Notes under the pieces: generated by a model
Seen by the model: the letters and a program-made list of their open reading frames with translations, nothing else
Told to the model about the DNA's origin: nothing
Databases searched by the model: none
In this document: positions 15,401 to 18,538 of the stretch, piece by piece
Layout of the letters: each line of letters begins with the position of its first letter
Position numbering within the stretch: the first letter of the stretch is position 1
Position numbers and translations under genes: made by a program
NCBI GenBank assembly: GCA_018714965.1
Contig: DVML01000019.1
Span: forward strand, 1-18,538
From: Fimihabitans intestinipullorum
Lineage (GTDB): Bacteria > Bacillota_I > Bacilli_A > RF39 > UBA660
Length of the DNA stretch: 18,538 nt
Reading direction: 5' to 3'

Positions 15401-16300
15401 AAATGCTGATGTTTCCATATGAGGCATTTGACGTAATATACTTGCTACATTCGTCGTATATAGTGTTACAATAATTCCATTTTCATCTTTACGAAACGAA
15501 ATCGCATCTTCTTTTGCATTTGTATTTTCATTATCGATTGTAAATATGTAATCATTTATATGATTTTGAACCTCATCGTCCACTGTAATCGTTGGTTTAA
15601 TCGATGGAGAGTGTATATTTCTTTTTAAAGATGTAATCAAAAGTCCATGTGTACGATATCTCGTTCTAAATTGATTCGATAAAAGAAAGCCCAACTCTAA
15701 ATGATAGTTCTTATTTTGCTCAAAATAAGCTGCCATCTTATTCTCAATATGTGGATATCTTTCAATGATCCCAATGATTCCCTTGATGATCTTAAGAAAA
15801 TATTGATATCTCTCCTCATCTGGCTGCAGCATTGCCTCAAAATACGAATCCATAATTGTTTCAATCAACATCTGATCTTGCACACTTCCAAGCAACCATA
15901 GGGAATTATCATGAATTAAGGTAAGCGCTTTATCGATATCTTGTAAAAAATAAATCGTTCCATAAATTTCCTCTACGATTGAAAGCTCTTCTTCAGGTTT
16001 ATTTCGATGTTCTCTATCTAACTTTCGAACACGTTCGTACAATTTTAAGTACGTCTTATAATAAGGTGCGATTATTTTCCCTTGTTCGTATAAATCATCA
16101 TATAACTGTTGAATTCGATTCAAAGTTGTAAATAGATATTTCGGATAAAAATCACATTCATGTGATTCGCAGAAAATAATCTCTTCTTCTAAAAAGCGAA
16201 TCAGCTTTTCTACTGTCTCCTCGGGATTTAAGCGATAGATTTCTTGAATTTTCCTTCCATCAATATCTTTGAATTTCATTAAAATTCTTAGTTCATTCAT
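12473..16300 (-). CDS. rnr: RNase R with an extra N-terminal degenerate RNB-like domain
   Basis: 1275 residues against about 700-800 for usual RNase R, a 3'-5' exoribonuclease. From the C-terminus: S1 at about 1180-1256; active RNB at about 805-1125 with the complete aspartate set D814, D820, D822 and D823 in IDGKDAKDFDDA and the HGTSPIRRY motif at 1108-1116; two cold-shock-like domains at about 637-755; winged-helix domain at about 576-626. That alone is a full RNase R. In front of it, residues about 252-536 repeat the RNB pattern with a damaged site: IFTIDNENTNAKEDAIS aligns without gaps, with D256 and D265 kept but the other two aspartates replaced by A262 and E264; HCTTPLRNY at 506-514 matches HGTSPIRRY with one Arg lost. 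A basic linker (about 545-570) joins the halves. Residues 1-250 are helical and unrecognised. ATG 16300 has TTGGAG 7 bases upstream; an in-frame GTG at 16327 is less likely. Confidence 0.93.
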   Translation of the reverse strand: MNELRILMKFKDIDGRKIQEIYRLNPEETVEKLIRFLEEEIIFCESHECDFYPKYLFTTLNRIQQLYDDLYEQGKIIAPYYKTYLKLYERVRKLDREHRNKPEEELSIVEEIYGTIYFLQDIDKALTLIHDNSLWLLGSVQDQMLIETIMDSYFEAMLQPDEERYQYFLKIIKGIIGIIERYPHIENKMAAYFEQNKNYHLELGFLLSNQFRTRYRTHGLLITSLKRNIHSPSIKPTITVDDEVQNHINDYIFTIDNENTNAKEDAISFRKDENGIIVTLYTTNVASILRQMPHMETSAFSKWFAQSGNHLFSQSDIATYFSLEEQVPRDVVTYQFQFDLHYHLLNVTFGRANITVDKNYTYQEANAYILKKEQDIFPYWEEIYQLMNHYHQTNHHKMEYKALRALCDTVVNKKSMESTSYNEAGMIVSELKNLIGYYQAEFCDQNHIPIMHYVNNFDMSSEEMKQMIENWKNHHDTELLEKLPMQSQYRVAPAPHRGIGYDTYAHCTTPLRNYLAMVNQNILIDIVFSKQYQKINYYQQYLQELEEIQRQYELRDYEKKKAQRKKKIHKIHGISYQREIELVESYLSESAMDRRELLEKTGLPEQQLNLVLDYLKEELHIDEIHGTYHKNTTASKQVGVFQSATNDYGFARLESGEKVLIPRAHMNGAVDGSTVLVETYGKEKQKAARVIRKKKTWHKAVGNIVELDGKYYVHLNRVDYPSPLLVDYLNGAEVDDTVVVEVETGKRTKVNVVRVIGNSFDPHTAVLALMEDYNITPSFPEEVMEEARKVPNKLSEEDLQGRLDLRAMTIFTIDGKDAKDFDDAVSIEKHADGSFRLGVHIADVSHYVKEDSFLDLEARNRGTSVYAADLVAPMLPEELSNNICSLKPYEDRLALSCFMEFDPTGVCVDYDIVESVIRSKKRMTYENVNRVLEGERLDDYIGFQLPLYQMLELSHLIRNQRKKRGALSFELPKTKFVYDEDGFIIGASTEHRREAERIIEDFMIAANECFAQMMKQTGKPCSYRIHLEPEYHALHEALDIMDGMGYKVDFKLLSERVTPMKIQQFMRKYQKEPNYDIVEYLVLHSMNKAVYGTNPWGHFGLATSDYLHGTSPIRRYADLVAHRAMKRELHQAYEGFDAETTMQNYQNWMEHASSCEQNADLCERAVDRLKTVEFLQESVGKVIEGKIVSIGQNGMVVRLDNAMQGFIPRRNLEGYLYYGDILSYVHKETKQRFALGETIQCVLESLSRETLCVELSPVTLEKNKEFVLSPTKKSV

Positions 16301-16356
16301 AAAAAAACTCCAATCCTCACCAAACACTTTGCCAACCTAGAATTCTCTTTCCATTT

Positions 16357-16365
16357 ATTTTATCA
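16357..16365 (-). promoter_or_regulatory. Extended -10 promoter of the RNase R gene
   Basis: The minus strand reads TGATAAAAT, about 57 bases before ATG 16300. The -35 match is poor. This 111-bp gap also serves the divergent methyltransferase gene, for which I find no clear promoter (a weak TATAAA lies at 16386). Confidence 0.45.
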
Positions 16366-16411
16366 TAATTTATTCTGCTTGAACATATAAAAAAATAGAA
16401 AGAAGGTATAT

Positions 16412-17350
16412 ATGAATATTATCGATCGAAATTTTTATCAACTCATTCGCTTTTTAAATACACAAAGTGAAGATATGTTGTTTGAAACAATCAAACGACA
16501 TTATTTAAATCTCTCCCCTGAGTTACATCAATCATTAGAAGATTATTTTCAAAAGTTCGATTATTGGGGATCGCTAAACGCAGAAAAAAATGATTTCGAC
16601 CACATTCATCAAAGGGCCAATGTACTCTTCCACCATTTAGATGATTTTGTTCATCTATATGAACGACTTGAAGATTACCGTTCTAAAAAATTATTGTTCG
16701 CAATCTTAAATAATTGGTATCAATTTGACTTTATTACGCTTGGAAGTGCATTAGAAAAAAACTATAGTCCATACTTTGATCTCGATATCGTTCCAACAGC
16801 TGAAGAAGAAGTTTTCGTCGATTTAGGTGCTTATACAGGAGATACGATCTTAGACTATTTAAACGTCTACGGGGTAGATTCCTATAAAAAAATCTACGGT
16901 TATGAAATTACCGAAGAAACTTTCCAAAAATTGCAAAAAAATTTACGATTCTATCCGAATATCATTCTGAAAAATAATGCTGTCATCGATCAAAATCAAA
17001 CAGTTTTCATCGAACCTAGTACGGTGGATGCAAGTGCTAATACAGTTCGCGATTATGGTGCGACAAAAATAGAAGCTATCACTCTTGATGAAGACATTAA
17101 AGAACCAATTACTATGTTAAAGATGGATATCGAAGGAAGCGAACAAAAAGCGATTCTAGGAGCAATCAATCATATCAAACAAGATACTCCAAATCTATTT
17201 TTATCTGTTTATCACTCTTTTGAAGACATGTGGAAAATCCCACACATGATCGATGAAATAAAGCCGGGGTACCAATTCTATTTACGAACTCACGGAAATA
17301 ATATATTTGCAACAGAAGTGACATTAATTGCGATTTATCCAAAAAAATAA
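16412..17350 (+). CDS. FkbM-family SAM-dependent methyltransferase
   Basis: 312 residues, soluble. The C-terminal part is a Rossmann methyltransferase: motif I VDLGAYTGDT at 136-145 binds SAM; YGYEITEE at 162-169 holds the acidic residue for the ribose; ITMLKMDIEGSEQKAI at 233-248 is the FkbM hallmark; LFLSVYH at 262-268 follows. FkbM enzymes generally O-methylate sugars or natural products; the acceptor here is unknown. Residues 1-125 form a helical N-terminal region of unknown role, as seen in some stand-alone FkbM proteins. ATG 16412 has AGAAGG 5 bases upstream. It is the only plus-strand gene here, divergent from RNase R and convergent with the HAD gene. No glycosyltransferase or surface-glycan gene is nearby, so the pathway cannot be read from context. 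Confidence 0.85.
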   Translation: MNIIDRNFYQLIRFLNTQSEDMLFETIKRHYLNLSPELHQSLEDYFQKFDYWGSLNAEKNDFDHIHQRANVLFHHLDDFVHLYERLEDYRSKKLLFAILNNWYQFDFITLGSALEKNYSPYFDLDIVPTAEEEVFVDLGAYTGDTILDYLNVYGVDSYKKIYGYEITEETFQKLQKNLRFYPNIILKNNAVIDQNQTVFIEPSTVDASANTVRDYGATKIEAITLDEDIKEPITMLKMDIEGSEQKAILGAINHIKQDTPNLFLSVYHSFEDMWKIPHMIDEIKPGYQFYLRTHGNNIFATEVTLIAIYPKK

Positions 17351-17371
17351 AGTTCACAAAGTGAACTTTTT
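17341..17371. terminator. Bidirectional terminator between methyltransferase and HAD genes
   Basis: AAAGTTCAC (17349-17357), loop AAA, GTGAACTTT (17361-17369). On the plus strand a T run ends at 17371; on the minus strand the stem leads into TTTATTTTTTT. It overlaps the stop codons of both convergent genes. Confidence 0.85.
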
Positions 17372-18071
17372 ATTGTTCCATAATATCATAAATCATTTGA
17401 AAAACAGAATCATAACTTCCTTTAGCATATGGTATCAAAGCTGAAACTGAATGGTTCATTCGAAAACCCTGAAATGTCTTGATCATAAGAAGATCCGTAT
17501 TGCCATCACCTATCGTATATATTTGCGATCTATCCCAATGAAATTTATCTGCTAGCAAGGAAATCGCATGTGCCTTATTTACTGAAGATGCCACAATTTC
17601 TAATTTACAATCGGAGATATGATAAGCAATGAGCTTTCCTTCATATGTAGTATTTACGTCAAATTCTACTTCTCGTGCGGTTCTATCATCATTATATTCT
17701 AAATGAATTTTTGAAAGATGTGAATCTGTAATTTGTAATCTGCTTTCTTTGCCACTACAGCAAAATGAATAAGTACACAACTCCAAACGTAATACGCGTT
17801 GCAGACTTTCTATCACAGAATCATCTATCTCTACATGATACAAAATTCGATCGTGTTGATCCAATATCATCGCTCCATGGTTGATAATTACATAATCGTA
17901 GTGCAATTGATATCGATCAGCTTCTCTCTTAAAATCTTGATAACTTCTCCCTGTTGCAAACACAAAAATATTTCCTTGTTCGCGGAATAATTTCACTGCT
18001 CTTTGATTTTCTTTTAAATCCTCTATTGCTGTATGAAATGTTCTATCATAATCACTGACTACTATCTTCAT
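17370..18071 (-). CDS. HAD-superfamily phosphatase, Cof/YidA type
   Basis: 233 residues. Motif I DYDRT at 7-11 gives nucleophile D7 and acid/base D9; motif II is the threonine in FATGRS (T40); motif III is K166 in NKAHAI; motif IV is GDGNTD at 188-193 with D189 and D193 for Mg2+. The long insert between motifs II and III (about 75-165) is the C2-type cap of Cof-like sugar-phosphate or nucleotide phosphatases. It is slightly shorter than the usual 260-280 residues. Its ATG overlaps the stop of the upstream NUDIX gene by 4 bp (ATGA), so the two are translationally coupled. AAGAGG lies 5 bases before the start. The pairing suggests a house-cleaning role on phosphorylated small molecules; the substrate is unknown. 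Confidence 0.88.
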   Translation of the reverse strand: MKIVVSDYDRTFHTAIEDLKENQRAVKLFREQGNIFVFATGRSYQDFKREADRYQLHYDYVIINHGAMILDQHDRILYHVEIDDSVIESLQRVLRLELCTYSFCCSGKESRLQITDSHLSKIHLEYNDDRTAREVEFDVNTTYEGKLIAYHISDCKLEIVASSVNKAHAISLLADKFHWDRSQIYTIGDGNTDLLMIKTFQGFRMNHSVSALIPYAKGSYDSVFQMIYDIMEQ

Positions 18072-18538
18072 ACAAACCTCTTAATTTGTTTTGACTTAGG
18101 TGGACGATATTCGAATATACTTTGTAAATCACCGTCGTCTTTCACAAACACGGGTAATTCATGTTGTTTACGATCGCGATAATAGGCAATAAATAGTTTC
18201 ATATTAGGTATTAAATTCGTCTCTAAATCATATTCCAATACTTCTTCAATTGGAACCCACTTTGTCTCTAAATATTTTCTTCTTGGACAAACTTCTTTCT
18301 TTTCCAGTATTCTACAAACCTTTCCTACAGCAATCATATGGACAAAATTTCCGTCGGAAGTGCCAATCATCCATTGCCATGGTCGCGTCATATGTTTCCC
18401 CACCTCGATATTTAAACCACACTCTTTTTTTACTTCTTTTTTAAATGTTTCAGTAGTAGTTTCCCCTAACTCCATACTTCCACTTGGAATTTCCCACTTG
18501 CTATAATAATCTCCAATAGATTTTCTTCTCATCAAAAA
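18068..18538 (-). CDS. NUDIX hydrolase, partial (N-terminus outside window)
   Basis: The frame is open to the right edge. The first readable residues, FLMRRKSIG, look like the end of the usual N-terminal strand, so the real start lies beyond the window. The TTG at 18535 and ATG at 18532 are therefore not taken as starts. The Nudix box begins at the GSMELGE segment and ends KEVKKECGL. Against GX5EX7REUXEEXGU the Arg is Lys and the first Glu of the EE pair is Lys, while the remaining glutamates stay. NUDIX enzymes hydrolyse nucleoside diphosphates linked to another group. The C-terminus (RPPKSKQIKRFV) is basic. It is coupled to the downstream HAD phosphatase by ATGA. Confidence 0.88.
   Translation of the reverse strand, partial: FLMRRKSIGDYYSKWEIPSGSMELGETTTETFKKEVKKECGLNIEVGKHMTRPWQWMIGTSDGNFVHMIAVGKVCRILEKKEVCPRRKYLETKWVPIEEVLEYDLETNLIPNMKLFIAYYRDRKQHELPVFVKDDGDLQSIFEYRPPKSKQIKRFV

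Noticed and set aside
16301..16327. GTG start for the RNase R gene
   Set aside because: No suitable ribosome-binding site; ATG 16300 has one 7 bases upstream.

Overview
The window is AT-rich (about one third G+C by eye) and reads like a chromosomal segment of a low-GC Gram-positive bacterium. Supporting signs are strong AGGAGG-type ribosome-binding sites, Firmicutes-style RNase R and UvrA, tRNA genes with encoded CCA, and short hairpin-plus-T terminators. TGA is used as a genuine stop (uvrA and the NUDIX gene end in TGA) and tryptophan is TGG, so this is not a code-4 mycoplasma. A deep-branching gut Bacilli or Erysipelotrichia-type organism is plausible, but that is inference only.

Layout from the left. 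Nearly all genes are on the minus strand. (1) A YcxB-like membrane protein, cut by the left edge, follows uvrA at 5 bp. uvrA has an extended -10 promoter and a degenerate SOS-like box over its -35 region. (2) Positions 3470-8454 hold a compact accessory cluster, read right to left: a GNAT acetyltransferase, a cytosolic GH10-like glycosidase homologue, a fusion of an ART-like N-terminus with a shikimate-kinase-like P-loop domain, and an ATP-grasp protein of the R2K/CDC123 type. The first three are spaced 13 bp and 1 bp apart. The fourth seems to have its own promoter and terminator. (3) A histidine phosphatase (8685-9293) carries almost the same 43-bp promoter block as the cluster. (4) Two tRNA genes, Gln(CTG) and Leu(CAG), follow a near-consensus promoter and are separated by a terminator-like hairpin. 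(5) A type IIA Ca2+-ATPase. (6) A 1275-residue RNase R that carries, in front of a complete RNase R, a second RNB-like domain with a damaged catalytic site, and in front of that about 250 residues I do not recognise. (7) The only plus-strand gene, an FkbM-family methyltransferase, shares a bidirectional terminator with (8) a HAD phosphatase translationally coupled to a NUDIX hydrolase that is cut by the right edge.

The core functions are DNA repair, RNA decay, ion transport and translation. The most unusual items are the tandem-RNB RNase R and the four-gene GNAT / GH10-like / ART-kinase / ATP-grasp cluster. The cluster has no function I recognise and has the enzyme mix expected of a modification or conflict pathway rather than of xylan use. 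No CRISPR array, insertion sequence, integrase or phage structural gene was seen.
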